Part shown: positions 7,232-14,968 of the stretch, piece after piece
Position numbering within the stretch: position 1 is the first letter of the stretch
Layout: the number at the start of each line of letters is the position of its first letter
Source of the DNA: an uncultured Clostridia bacterium
GTDB taxonomy: Bacteria > Bacillota > Clostridia > Christensenellales > UBA1242
Direction: 5' to 3'
DNA: 36,892 nt
Assembly: GCA_947589025.1 (NCBI GenBank)
Contig: CANQAY010000003.1
Location: forward strand, 88,907 to 125,798
The notes under the pieces: model-generated
What the model was told of the DNA's origin: nothing
Database searches by the model: none
Seen by the model: the letters and a program-made list of their open reading frames with translations, nothing else
Program-made: the position numbers and the translations under genes

Positions 7232-8594
7232 AATTGATGCCAAACTTGTTGAAATGCGCGCCTTTTTAGAAAGGGGCACAATGCAAAATGTTAACGAACG
7301 CAAAAAATCGTTAAAATTATTATATAAAAATATAAAAGCTATGCAACCGGAAATTTATGCTGCCCTAAAAGCCGACCTTAATAAAAGTGAAGCGGAAAGT
7401 TACATGACCGAAGTTGGCATGACACTGACCGAAATAAGCCATATGATACGCCACATTAAAAGTTATGCAAAGCCAAAGCGCAAACACACCCCGCTAAACA
7501 ATTTCCCGGCAAAAAGCTATGTAATTCCTTCGCCTTATGGCATTGTGTTGGTTATAAGCCCGTGGAATTATCCTTTTATGCTTAGCCTAGAGCCAATTGT
7601 TAACGCTGTGGCGGCAGGCAACTCGGTTATTTTAAAGCCAAGTTCGTCATCCACTCACGTTAGCGCCGTGTTGGATAAACTTATTAAACGCACCTTTGTT
7701 CCGGGCCATGTAACCACTTTGTTGGACGGGGTGGAAGCCTGCAATTATTTAATGGATCAAGACATAGACTACATATTTTACACCGGCAGCACCCGTGTTG
7801 GCAAAATTGTTATGCAAAAGGCGGCCGAACATTTTATTCCTGTTACACTTGAAATGGGCGGCAAAAGCCCGTGCATTGTGGACGAAACAGCAAACCTTCC
7901 GCTTGCTGCCAAACGCATTGTTTTTGGCAAACTTTTAAATGCCGGGCAAACTTGCGTTGCACCAGATTTTATTTTTTGCCACAGCACAATTAAAGATAAA
8001 TTGATTAAAGAACTATCTAAGCAAATTGTTTTGCAATATGGCATAGACCCACTTGCCAACGAAAATTACCCTAAAATGATTAACAAAAAGCAGTTTGATG
8101 CAACAAAATTGCTAATTGAAAAGGGCAATGTTGTTTTTGGCAGCAAAACTAATGAAAACACATTAAAAATTGAACCAACAATATTGGATAGCAGCTTGGA
8201 TGACCTTGCCATGCAGGCAGAAATTTTTGGCCCAGTTTTGCCAATTATAACATATGAAAATTTGTGGGAGGTAATTTCCACAATTAATTCAAATTCAAAA
8301 CCGCTTGCGCTTTATATGTTTTCAACCAACAAAAAAAATCAAAACTTAATTTTAAACAAATGTAAATTTGGCGGTGGTTGCATTAACGACACCATTATGC
8401 ACATTGCAAACCCAAATTTGGCATTTGGCGGGTTTAAGCAAAGCGGCATTGGTGCATATCATGGCAAGGCGGGGTTTGATACCTTTACTCACTACAAAAG
8501 CATTGTAAAAAAGGCAAATTGGCTAGATTTACCTATGAGATATCAACCATCAACCAAGTTAAAAGAAAACATTATTAAAAAGTTTTTAAAATAG
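7218..8594 (+). CDS. Aldehyde dehydrogenase, ALDH3/YwdH-like
   Basis: 458 residues, which fits the short ALDH family 3 rather than the usual 490-500. Oxidises aldehydes to acids with NAD(P)+. Seen: SPWNYPFMLSLEPIVNAVAAGN, the cofactor segment ILKPSS, FYTGSTRVGK, the general base in LEMGGKSP, the nucleophilic cysteine in NAGQTCVAPDF, and EIFGPVLPI. The C-terminus (KANWLDLPMRYQP, KENIIKKFLK) resembles family 3 enzymes of the fatty-aldehyde type, which act on long-chain aldehydes. Start ATG 7218 is inside the end of the alcohol dehydrogenase gene after TTACGAGG. The lysoplasmalogenase-like gene follows after 8 bases. Confidence 0.93.
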   Translation: METTKIDAKLVEMRAFLERGTMQNVNERKKSLKLLYKNIKAMQPEIYAALKADLNKSEAESYMTEVGMTLTEISHMIRHIKSYAKPKRKHTPLNNFPAKSYVIPSPYGIVLVISPWNYPFMLSLEPIVNAVAAGNSVILKPSSSSTHVSAVLDKLIKRTFVPGHVTTLLDGVEACNYLMDQDIDYIFYTGSTRVGKIVMQKAAEHFIPVTLEMGGKSPCIVDETANLPLAAKRIVFGKLLNAGQTCVAPDFIFCHSTIKDKLIKELSKQIVLQYGIDPLANENYPKMINKKQFDATKLLIEKGNVVFGSKTNENTLKIEPTILDSSLDDLAMQAEIFGPVLPIITYENLWEVISTINSNSKPLALYMFSTNKKNQNLILNKCKFGGGCINDTIMHIANPNLAFGGFKQSGIGAYHGKAGFDTFTHYKSIVKKANWLDLPMRYQPSTKLKENIIKKFLK

Positions 8595-8602
8595 GGGGTT
8601 TT

Positions 8603-9277
8603 ATGAAAAAATTAGCTTACATATTTAATTCAATTTTGTTGGCATTAATTTTAGCGGGGGACATCTGCTACATTATTTTTGGCGGAACATGGCTTAAGGG
8701 CCTAACCAGTGTGATGTTCGTTTTGTTGGCAGTTTTAAATTTAATTTTTGCAATTAGGCTTAAAAAATGCAACATAAAATTTGCCTCATTTTTGCTTACT
8801 GGCCTTGTGTTTGCCATGTTGGGCGATATTCTGCTTAACATTCACTTTATAACGGGCGCAGTTTTGTTTGCAATGGGGCACGTGTTCTTCTTTGTTAGTT
8901 ATTTGTTTCTTGTTAAGTTTAATTGGTGGGATCTATTATGCGGAGCAATAATTTTTGTGCCATCAGTGCTGTTTATTGTGCTTGCGCCAATGTTTAACTT
9001 TGGCGGCGTTACTATGGAATTGGTTTGCGTGTTTTATGCACTAATAATTTCATTTATGGTTGGCAAAGCGGCTAGCAATTTTATAAGGCAAAAAAATTTA
9101 TTAAATTTGTTAATATTAATTGGCAGCGTGCTATTCTTCTTTTCCGATTTAATGCTTTTATTAAACGTTTTTGGCGGGTTGCCAAAGTTTGTGGATGTGC
9201 TTTGCTTAATAACTTACTATCCGGCAGAATTTCTGCTTGCGCATTCTATTATTGCCAACGCGCTATGGCGCAAATAA
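8603..9277 (+). CDS. YhhN/TMEM86-family membrane protein (lysoplasmalogenase-like)
   Basis: 224 residues with about seven or eight transmembrane helices. Family signatures are visible: GLVFAMLGDILLN (about 68-80), GAVLFAMGHVFFF (85-97), a GSVLFFFSDLMLLLN segment near 177 and YYPAEFLLAHSI near the C-terminus. Animal TMEM86 proteins and bacterial relatives cleave the vinyl-ether bond of lysoplasmalogens, giving a fatty aldehyde and a glycerophosphodiester. In the window it is the third gene of an operon with an aldehyde dehydrogenase and an alcohol dehydrogenase, which would remove such an aldehyde by oxidation or reduction. Family assignment is fairly sure; the activity is inferred. Ribosome site AGGGGG. 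Confidence 0.8.
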   Translation: MKKLAYIFNSILLALILAGDICYIIFGGTWLKGLTSVMFVLLAVLNLIFAIRLKKCNIKFASFLLTGLVFAMLGDILLNIHFITGAVLFAMGHVFFFVSYLFLVKFNWWDLLCGAIIFVPSVLFIVLAPMFNFGGVTMELVCVFYALIISFMVGKAASNFIRQKNLLNLLILIGSVLFFFSDLMLLLNVFGGLPKFVDVLCLITYYPAEFLLAHSIIANALWRK

Positions 9278-9305
9278 ATTTTATGCAAAAATTTTTAAAA
9301 AACTG

Positions 9306-9334
9306 TTGACAATTAAATTTTTGTATGCTAAAAT
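9306..9334 (+). promoter_or_regulatory. Promoter of the infC-rpmI-rplT operon
   Basis: TTGACA (9306-9311), 17-base spacer, TAAAAT (9329-9334) with TGC before the -10. It gives a leader of about 140 bases. Confidence 0.85.
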
Positions 9335-9340
9335 AACTTT

Positions 9341-9470
9341 TGTAAAAGTAGGAGTTACCACTTCTCACCTTGAAGCAAAAGCGACAATGGTATATAAAAA
9401 TTGATTAATAACTGTTAATTTTTATTTGAGTTGTGGGTTCTTTTACATAAAGAAACCCATTTTTCTTGGG
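9341..9470 (+). promoter_or_regulatory. infC leader with terminator-like hairpin (possible L20-type autoregulation)
   Basis: The leader between promoter and infC holds a hairpin TGGGTTCTTT (9434-9443) with AAAGAAACCCA (9449-9459, one bulged A) followed by a short T-run and immediately by the ribosome site. In Bacillus the same operon is controlled by L20 binding to its leader and premature termination. This leader could work the same way, but I cannot confirm the L20-binding fold by eye. Confidence 0.5.
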
Positions 9471-9481
9471 TAGGAGGGAAA

Positions 9482-9997
9482 TTGAAAGAATCACTTAAAA
9501 ATGAACAAATTGTTTTACCAGAAGTGCGCCTTATTGGTGCCAATAACGAGCAACTTGGCATTATGTCCAGTGCCAGTGCGCTTGAAATTGCCAAAAACAG
9601 CGATTTAGATTTGGTGTTAATTGCACCAGATGCAAAACCGCCCGTTTGCAGAATTATGGACTATGGCAAATTTAGGTTTGATGAGCTTAAAAAGCTTAAA
9701 GACCAAAAAAAGAACCAAAAAGTTCAAAAAATGCAAGAAATGCGCCTAAGCATGACAATAAGTGATCATGACCTTGGCTATAAGGCAAAACAAGTTTGTG
9801 AGTTTTTACAAGAGGGCAGCAAGGTAAAGGTTAGCATTCTAATGAAAGGTAGAATTCAAGCTCGCCCACAATTAGGCATTGATATTATGAATAAATTTGC
9901 CGAAATGTGTGCCCAATCTGGTGTGATTGACAAACCCGCTCAAGTTAATGGACGAAACATCTTTATGTTTTTAGCCCCTCAAACAAACAAAAAATAA
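9482..9997 (+). CDS. infC: Translation initiation factor IF-3
   Basis: 171 residues. Binds the 30S subunit, checks initiator tRNA pairing and prevents early 50S joining. N-terminal domain VRLIGANNEQLGIMSSASAL, then the basic linker (KKLKDQKKNQKVQKMQEMR), then the C-terminal domain (VKVSILMKGRIQARPQLG) are all present. The start is TTG at 9482, directly after TAGGAGGGAAA; the frame is open further upstream into the leader hairpin, but nothing there looks like IF-3. Rare start codons are common for infC, where they serve autoregulation by IF-3 itself. First gene of the IF3-L35-L20 operon. Confidence 0.95.
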   Translation: MKESLKNEQIVLPEVRLIGANNEQLGIMSSASALEIAKNSDLDLVLIAPDAKPPVCRIMDYGKFRFDELKKLKDQKKNQKVQKMQEMRLSMTISDHDLGYKAKQVCEFLQEGSKVKVSILMKGRIQARPQLGIDIMNKFAEMCAQSGVIDKPAQVNGRNIFMFLAPQTNKK

Positions 9998-10009
9998 AAG
10001 GAGAAAATT

Positions 10010-10198
10010 ATGCCAAAAATGAAAACAAGAAAGGCCGTTGCAAAGCGTTTTAGTGAAACCGGCACAGGCAAAATTAAAATGATGCACGATGGCAAAGGTC
10101 ACATTTTGACCAAAAAATCTCGTAAGAGAAAAAGAAGACTAAGAACCACAGGTTATGTATCCAAACAGTTCGAAAAGAACTATAAGGATATGATGTAG
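10010..10198 (+). CDS. rpmI: 50S ribosomal protein L35
   Basis: 62 residues, very basic. The family opening [20 protein letters not shown] and the [10 protein letters not shown] run are present, and the length is normal. It lies 12 bases after infC with an AAAGGAG ribosome site, and 10 bases before rplT, the standard operon order. Confidence 0.97.
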   Translation: MPKMKTRKAVAKRFSETGTGKIKMMHDGKGHILTKKSRKRKRRLRTTGYVSKQFEKNYKDMM

Positions 10199-10208
10199 GA
10201 GGCGCAAA

Positions 10209-10559
10209 ATGAGAGTAAAACGTGGAGTAAACGCCGTTAAAAAACGCCGTGCAATTTTAAAGCAAGCAAAAGGCTATAGGGGTGCAAAATCCAAATTATA
10301 TCGTGTTGCACGCGAAGCCGTTATGAAATCTGGCCAATACGCATACGTTGGCAGAAAACTTAAAAAACGTGATATGCGTTCTCTTTGGATAACGCGTATT
10401 AACGCCGCTTGCCGTGAGAATGGAATGTCTTATAGCACATTCATCAACGGGCTTAAAAAGGCAAACATCAACCTTAACCGCAAAGTTTTGGCCGATCTTG
10501 CAGCAACCGATAAGGCTGCTTTCAATAAGCTTGTTGAACAAGTTAAAAATGCAAAATAA
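10209..10559 (+). CDS. rplT: 50S ribosomal protein L20
   Basis: 116 residues, normal length. Binds 23S rRNA early in 50S assembly and in Bacillus represses its own operon. Conserved stretches [39 protein letters not shown] and [20 protein letters not shown] are all seen. TAGGAGGCG precedes the start. An intrinsic terminator follows directly. Confidence 0.97.
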   Translation: MRVKRGVNAVKKRRAILKQAKGYRGAKSKLYRVAREAVMKSGQYAYVGRKLKKRDMRSLWITRINAACRENGMSYSTFINGLKKANINLNRKVLADLAATDKAAFNKLVEQVKNAK

Positions 10560-10563
10560 AAGG

Positions 10564-10584
10564 CGCTCGAAAGAGCGTTTTTTT
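10564..10584 (+). terminator. Terminator of infC-rpmI-rplT
   Basis: CGCTC-GAAA-GAGCG with a GAAA tetraloop, followed by seven T (10578-10584). Confidence 0.9.
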
Positions 10585-10615
10585 ATTTAATTTTATAATC
10601 TTACAAATTAAATAT

Positions 10616-10644
10616 TTGACTTTTAAAAAGCATTTTTATACAAT
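10616..10644 (+). promoter_or_regulatory. Promoter giving a leaderless transcript
   Basis: TTGACT (10616-10621), 17-base spacer, TACAAT (10639-10644). The expected start site, about seven bases on, is at ATG 10651. No Shine-Dalgarno fits between. Confidence 0.75.
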
Positions 10645-10650
10645 TATTAT

Positions 10651-11361
10651 ATGGAATTAACAAAACAAGAAATAAAAAATTTAAAAGATAAAAAATACAG
10701 AAAAACAAACAAATTATTTTTTGTGGAAGGGGAAAAGTTTTGTTCCGATATTTTAGGCAAAGCAGAAATTTTATATACAATAACTTCTAACAAAAATTTA
10801 ACTAAATTTCCTAACATTTGCATTGTTAGTGAGGCCGTTTTATCTGGCATTGCAACCACCAAAACATGCCAAAACATCTTATGTGTTTGCAAAATTAAAG
10901 AAACTGAAATTTCATCTGTTGGCAACAGTTTAGTGCTGGACGCAGTGCAAGACCCGGGCAATGTTGGCACATTAATTCGCTCTGCCATGGCATTTAATTT
11001 TAAAGATGTTTATTTAATTAATTGTGCTGATGCTTATAGCGAAAAAGTTATCCGTTCTTCAGCCGGCATGGCGTTATCTGCAAGGCTGCATATTTTAAAT
11101 GCGGAAGATTTTATTAAAAATAAAGCTAAAATTGCAAAAAAATTTTTAGTTGCCCATATGTTTGGCACACCTTTATCCCAAATTCGTTTGCCAAAAACAA
11201 AAATTGCTGTTATAATAGGTAATGAGGGTAATGGGGTAAGCGAAGCTTTTATGTCGCTTGCCGATACCAAAATTGCCATTCCTATGTTTAATGGGGTGGA
11301 AAGTTTAAATGCCGCAGTTGCCGGCAGCATTATTATGCAAAGATTAAGTGAGGAGAATTAA
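10651..11361 (+). CDS. TrmH/SpoU-family RNA 2'-O-methyltransferase
   Basis: 236 residues. The N-terminal substrate domain (FFVEGEKFCSDIL) is followed by a SPOUT domain with the three family motifs: LDAVQDPGNVGTLIRSAMAF, IGNEGNGVSEAF and IPMFNGVESLNAAVAGSI. These form the knotted SAM site. Members methylate ribose 2'-OH groups in rRNA or tRNA; the full-length layout with an N-terminal domain suggests rRNA (YsgA/RlmB-like). ATG 10651 has no ribosome site and lies at the predicted transcript 5' end, so translation is probably leaderless. It is the first gene of a long operon that runs to tgt. Confidence 0.9.
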   Translation: MELTKQEIKNLKDKKYRKTNKLFFVEGEKFCSDILGKAEILYTITSNKNLTKFPNICIVSEAVLSGIATTKTCQNILCVCKIKETEISSVGNSLVLDAVQDPGNVGTLIRSAMAFNFKDVYLINCADAYSEKVIRSSAGMALSARLHILNAEDFIKNKAKIAKKFLVAHMFGTPLSQIRLPKTKIAVIIGNEGNGVSEAFMSLADTKIAIPMFNGVESLNAAVAGSIIMQRLSEEN

Positions 11362-11362
11362 T

Positions 11363-12097
11363 ATGTCAGGACACAGCAAATGGAACAATATTAAAGGCAG
11401 AAAAGAGAAAAGCGACGCCGAGCGTAGCAAAATTTTTACCAAAGTTGGGCGTGAAATTATGGTGGCTGTTAAAGAGGGCGGCGCCAATGTTGATAGCAAC
11501 AGCAAACTAAAAATGGCTATTGCCAAAGCAAGGCAATATAACATGCCAAATGACCGCATTAATAACATTATTAAGAAAAATAGTGAGGTAGATAACTCTT
11601 CTTTCATAGAGCAAACATATGAGGGCTATGGTGTAGGCGGCGTTGCAGTGGTTGTTAAATGCTTTACAGATAATAAAAACCGCACCAGCAGTGATATGCG
11701 CTATGCGTTTGATAAATTTGGCGGAAGTTTGGGCTCTTCCGGTTGCGTTTCTTATATGTTTGATAATAAAGGCGAAGTGGTTGTTGAAAAGAATGATAAA
11801 TTCAACTCAGATGCCGCTATGGAACTTGCCATAAACATGAACGCAATTGATTGTGAAGATGATGAAGTGTTTACCGTTTACACCGAGCCAAACGCCACTG
11901 CGGTTAACGAGCTGGTTACCGCATTTGAAAACGCGGGTTACACAATTTTATCTTCAGGGGTTGAAATGATACCTCAAAATTACATAAAATTAAATCCGCA
12001 ACAGACGGAAACGTTTAATAAAATGATAGATAAAATTAACGAGAGTGACGATGTTATAGACGTTATTCACAATTTAGAGGAAGAAGATGGAAATTAG
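11363..12097 (+). CDS. yebC: YebC/PmpR/TACO1-family protein
   Basis: 244 residues. The signature MSGHSKWNNIKGRKEKSDAE opens the protein, and the family segments MPNDRINNIIKK, YEGYGVGGVAVVVKC and DKFGGSLGSSGCVSYMF follow. YebC-type proteins are known as DNA-binding regulators and, for one subgroup, as translation factors that relieve ribosome stalling at proline runs. Start ATG 11363, after AGGAG, is preferred over the 15-base longer frame because it gives the canonical MSGHSKW. In the usual order it lies just upstream of ruvC. Confidence 0.95.
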   Translation: MSGHSKWNNIKGRKEKSDAERSKIFTKVGREIMVAVKEGGANVDSNSKLKMAIAKARQYNMPNDRINNIIKKNSEVDNSSFIEQTYEGYGVGGVAVVVKCFTDNKNRTSSDMRYAFDKFGGSLGSSGCVSYMFDNKGEVVVEKNDKFNSDAAMELAINMNAIDCEDDEVFTVYTEPNATAVNELVTAFENAGYTILSSGVEMIPQNYIKLNPQQTETFNKMIDKINESDDVIDVIHNLEEEDGN

Positions 12098-12680
12098 CGC
12101 ACGCCAAAGAGAAATTTTAAAACAACTTAACGACAACAGAAGCAAACTTTCTGCTTTATTTTCTTTGTATAATAATTCGCTAATTTTAGCGGAAGAAAAT
12201 CGCACCGAACTTATGAACTATTTTGAGCAGTTGTTGGATTATAGAAACGAACTTTCCACAATAACAAACACCATTTCAACCTTCAAAAAGGCGGAAAGGA
12301 ATACTGAATTTGCAAAAATTCAGCCTAAAATTAAAAAAATTGGTAAAGATTTAAAACTTATTAATGATGAGTTTAATTCGGCCACCGAGCGCTTTAAACT
12401 TGCCTTGCAAGAGTGCGGCTCGCTTAAAACCGAATATAAGCACGATGTTAGCCTTTTGTGTAAAGAGTTTAAAACTACCATTGACGATTCCACATCCCCA
12501 ATTATTTTAAAAGGCTATAAACAACAAGTTAAAATTATACGCACAATTTTGGATAGAATTGAACTTTTAATAAGTGATTATAACGTAAAAAAGAATAAGG
12601 TGGAGCAAGATAGCGAGCGTTTTAACGAACTATACAATAACGCAACCCAGCTTGTTTCCCGCCTTAAAACCTCTGCATAG
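12087..12680 (+). CDS. Unknown all-helical (coiled-coil) protein
   Basis: 197 residues, almost wholly helical, charged and rich in Glu, Lys, Asn and Leu, with long heptad-like stretches (for example LKLINDEFNSATERFKLALQ and IIRTILDRIELLISDY). No signal peptide, membrane segment or catalytic motif. It overlaps the end of yebC by 11 bases and ends 7 bases before ruvC, so it is firmly part of this operon although yebC and ruvC are normally adjacent or separated by recognisable genes. I do not recognise the family. A structural or adaptor role is possible but only guessed from shape. Confidence 0.75.
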   Translation: MEISARQREILKQLNDNRSKLSALFSLYNNSLILAEENRTELMNYFEQLLDYRNELSTITNTISTFKKAERNTEFAKIQPKIKKIGKDLKLINDEFNSATERFKLALQECGSLKTEYKHDVSLLCKEFKTTIDDSTSPIILKGYKQQVKIIRTILDRIELLISDYNVKKNKVEQDSERFNELYNNATQLVSRLKTSA

Positions 12681-12687
12681 GTGAAAT

Positions 12688-13173
12688 ATGAGAGTTTTAG
12701 GCATTGACCCGGGCTACAACATAATAGGCTATGGCATAATTGAAACTGAAGGCTTTAAAGTGGTGGATTATGGCGTTATAACCACGCCAAAAACAATGAA
12801 CATCAGCGCCAGGCTTAACACAATTTTTCAGGCAACATGTGAGTTGATGGAAACTTTTAAGCCTGACGAAATTGCTTTTGAAGAACTGTTTTTTAACACT
12901 AACACCACAACGGCCATTGCGGTGGCGGAAGCACGCGGTGCACTGATCGTTGGCTGCAAGCAATATTCAAACAAACTTTTTGAATACACTCCACTGCAAA
13001 TTAAACAAGCGTTAACAGGCAATGGCAGGGCAGAAAAAAAGCAGGTGCAGTTTATGGTTAAAAACATTTTGGGGCTAAATTCAGTGCCCAAGCCCGATGA
13101 CGCGGCTGACGCACTTGCAGTTGCAATTTGCCACATTCAAACCAGCAGCGTTATGAGCGACAATAGTATGTAA
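12688..13173 (+). CDS. ruvC: Holliday-junction resolvase RuvC
   Basis: 161 residues. Cuts four-way junctions as a dimer together with RuvAB. The RNase H-like catalytic acids are in place: D7 in LGIDPGYN, E65/E66 in FEELFF, and D138/D141 in KPDDAADALAVA. Length is normal. AGGTGA gives the ribosome site; ruvA begins 9 bases after the stop. Confidence 0.97.
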   Translation: MRVLGIDPGYNIIGYGIIETEGFKVVDYGVITTPKTMNISARLNTIFQATCELMETFKPDEIAFEELFFNTNTTTAIAVAEARGALIVGCKQYSNKLFEYTPLQIKQALTGNGRAEKKQVQFMVKNILGLNSVPKPDDAADALAVAICHIQTSSVMSDNSM

Positions 13174-13182
13174 GGATTGTTT

Positions 13183-13779
13183 ATGATAGGTTTTATTAAG
13201 GGTATTTTAAGAGATAAGGATATGGGCACAGTCACCGTGGAAGTGGGCGGCGTTGGCTTTTTAATTGCCGTAACAAACAGTTGCATGGCAAATTTGCCTA
13301 ATATTGATGAAGAAGTTAAAATTTACACATATATGCAGGTCAAAGAGGATGAATTAAGCCTATTTGGTTTTGTAAGCCCAGAAGAAAAAAAGTTTTTTAT
13401 GCAACTAATTTCCGTCAGTGGCGTGGGTAGCAAAACCGCGCTCCAAATTCTTTCTGCCGAGCGTATGACAACGCTAATTTCCAGCATTATTAATGAGGAT
13501 TCTTCCGTTATTGCAAATTGCAAGGGCATAGGCAAAAAGACTGCTGAACGCATTATTGTTGAACTTAAAGATAAAATTAAGCCATTTGATTATATTTTGC
13601 CAAACGAAACAAACAACACGGCAAGCATTAAAAATGCGGCCATTGATGATGCCGTTGTTGTGTTAACCAGCCTTGGCATAGGCAAAAATGAGGCTTTACG
13701 CCTAGCAAAAGAAGTTGCCGCGGAAAACGACACAGCCGAACAAATTGTTGCCAAAGCATTGCACAATATGGGCGGATAA
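13183..13779 (+). CDS. ruvA: Holliday-junction DNA helicase subunit RuvA
   Basis: 198 residues. Binds the junction and loads RuvB. The OB-fold N-terminus (MIGFIKGILRDKDMGTVTVE) is followed by paired helix-hairpin-helix motifs (LISVSGVGSKTALQIL and IANCKGIGKKTAERII) and the RuvB-contacting domain III (DDAVVVLTSLGIGKNEALRL). ATG 13183, after TAAGGA, is preferred to an upstream TTG. The expected next gene, ruvB, is displaced 1.2 kb downstream by two unrelated genes. Confidence 0.96.
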   Translation: MIGFIKGILRDKDMGTVTVEVGGVGFLIAVTNSCMANLPNIDEEVKIYTYMQVKEDELSLFGFVSPEEKKFFMQLISVSGVGSKTALQILSAERMTTLISSIINEDSSVIANCKGIGKKTAERIIVELKDKIKPFDYILPNETNNTASIKNAAIDDAVVVLTSLGIGKNEALRLAKEVAAENDTAEQIVAKALHNMGG

Positions 13780-13780
13780 T

Positions 13781-14395
13781 ATGATTAAAAAAATTTATTC
13801 AACCATAAAAGCAAAAAATATTGTTTTTATATGCGGGTTGGGAGGAGATGCTGGCATGACATACGTTCCAAACTTAAAACTGTTTTGCAATAAAAGAAAT
13901 ATGCGTTTTTATGCTCCAAGTATGCCATCTTTTGAAGAAGGCATTTCCTATCAAAAGTATGTGAATAACTTTGAAAAATTTGTTGAACATGAAAAAATTA
14001 ATTTAGAAGAAACATTGTTAATTGCTCAATCAGCAGGCACTAATTTTGCAGTCAAATATTTTTCAAAGCATCCCTTTAATTTTAAAGGTTATATAAGTGT
14101 ATCAGGATTTTCTAAACAACCTGACCAATTGCTTTCTAAAAATAATCAAAAACTTTCTGTACTTGAAAGTTTTTATCCAACAGAGAAAGAATATGAAATT
14201 TTTAAAAATTTAAACTTTCCTAAATTTTCTATATATGGCGGAAAAGATTGTTTCTTTACAAAAGAAAATCTTAAAAATTATGCTATTAAAATTGGAGCGA
14301 AAGAATATTTTGACCAAAATGGTGTTCATTGCACAATAAGTGAAAATATTAAAACTCATTCACTCTTGCATAAAGTAATTGAAGAAAATTTTTAA
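13781..14395 (+). CDS. Alpha/beta hydrolase, RBBP9/YdeN-like, inserted between ruvA and ruvB
   Basis: 204 residues. The nucleophile elbow reads LLIAQSAGTNFAVKYF (Ser in a Q-S-A-G context), the acid is probably the Asp of YGGKDCFF, and the base the His of NGVHCTIS, giving the usual triad order. The opening NIVFICGLGGDAGMTYVPNL and the small size fit the RBBP9/YdeN serine-hydrolase family; its substrates are mostly unknown. Codon use differs from the flanking genes: none of its eight Ala codons is GCC, whereas ruvA uses GCC often. That suggests recent acquisition. ATG 13781 follows the ruvA stop by one base, with only GGGCGG as a possible ribosome site. Confidence 0.75.
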   Translation: MIKKIYSTIKAKNIVFICGLGGDAGMTYVPNLKLFCNKRNMRFYAPSMPSFEEGISYQKYVNNFEKFVEHEKINLEETLLIAQSAGTNFAVKYFSKHPFNFKGYISVSGFSKQPDQLLSKNNQKLSVLESFYPTEKEYEIFKNLNFPKFSIYGGKDCFFTKENLKNYAIKIGAKEYFDQNGVHCTISENIKTHSLLHKVIEENF

Positions 14396-14411
14396 AGATT
14401 AAAAGGAAAAT

Positions 14412-14957
14412 ATGCAAACAATTGTTGAAGTGGGTTTGCCGCTTAAAAAGAATTTAATATATTATCATGATATGTTGCAAAAGCACGGCCTGGAACTTGT
14501 TTTTGCCTGCATAACACACGATTTATATTATGCAAAAAACACAAAGTTTGATGGATTAACCGAGAGACAGATGAAAGATGCTTGCATTAGGTTGCGTATG
14601 TCCGGTGGCGGCATTAACACAAAACCGCTTGGCAATAACAAGAAAATATTAAAACAAGAGCAGGAACTAATTAAACAAGGTTATACTAAGGTATTTGACA
14701 CTCTTAAGTTTGATTTTCATTATTTTAAAGAAGGCATGAATACCCGCATTCAACTTCAAGATATAAAAGACATTGGTTTAATGGTATATTATAATAATCA
14801 TAATTACGATAAGTTTTCAGCCACAAAACAGCGGGCACATTTAATTGAAGAGTTAAATAGTTTCGGCTTTAAGTTTAAGCAAACAGATTTAGGGTTAGAT
14901 AAATTGCGAACTTTCTATTATGGTAAAAAGATGTATAGTGAAAATCAAAATGGTTAA
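14412..14957 (+). CDS. Unknown protein, possibly a divergent CYTH-fold protein
   Basis: 181 residues, soluble. I do not recognise it with confidence. The order of segments (IVEVGLPL at the start, [59 protein letters not shown]) recalls CYTH domains (CyaB/thiamine triphosphatase), where a D-x-Y-Y and an L-R-[IL]-R are common. The defining E-x-E-x-K is absent, with only one Glu near the start, so the usual catalytic activity is doubtful. AAAAGGAAA precedes ATG 14412. It sits with the hydrolase between ruvA and ruvB. Confidence 0.55.
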   Translation: MQTIVEVGLPLKKNLIYYHDMLQKHGLELVFACITHDLYYAKNTKFDGLTERQMKDACIRLRMSGGGINTKPLGNNKKILKQEQELIKQGYTKVFDTLKFDFHYFKEGMNTRIQLQDIKDIGLMVYYNNHNYDKFSATKQRAHLIEELNSFGFKFKQTDLGLDKLRTFYYGKKMYSENQNG

Positions 14958-14968
14958 AAGGAAATGTT

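Noticed and set aside
9431-9481. Upstream start for infC adding 17 residues
   Set aside because: It lies in the leader hairpin, and the added residues are unlike IF-3.
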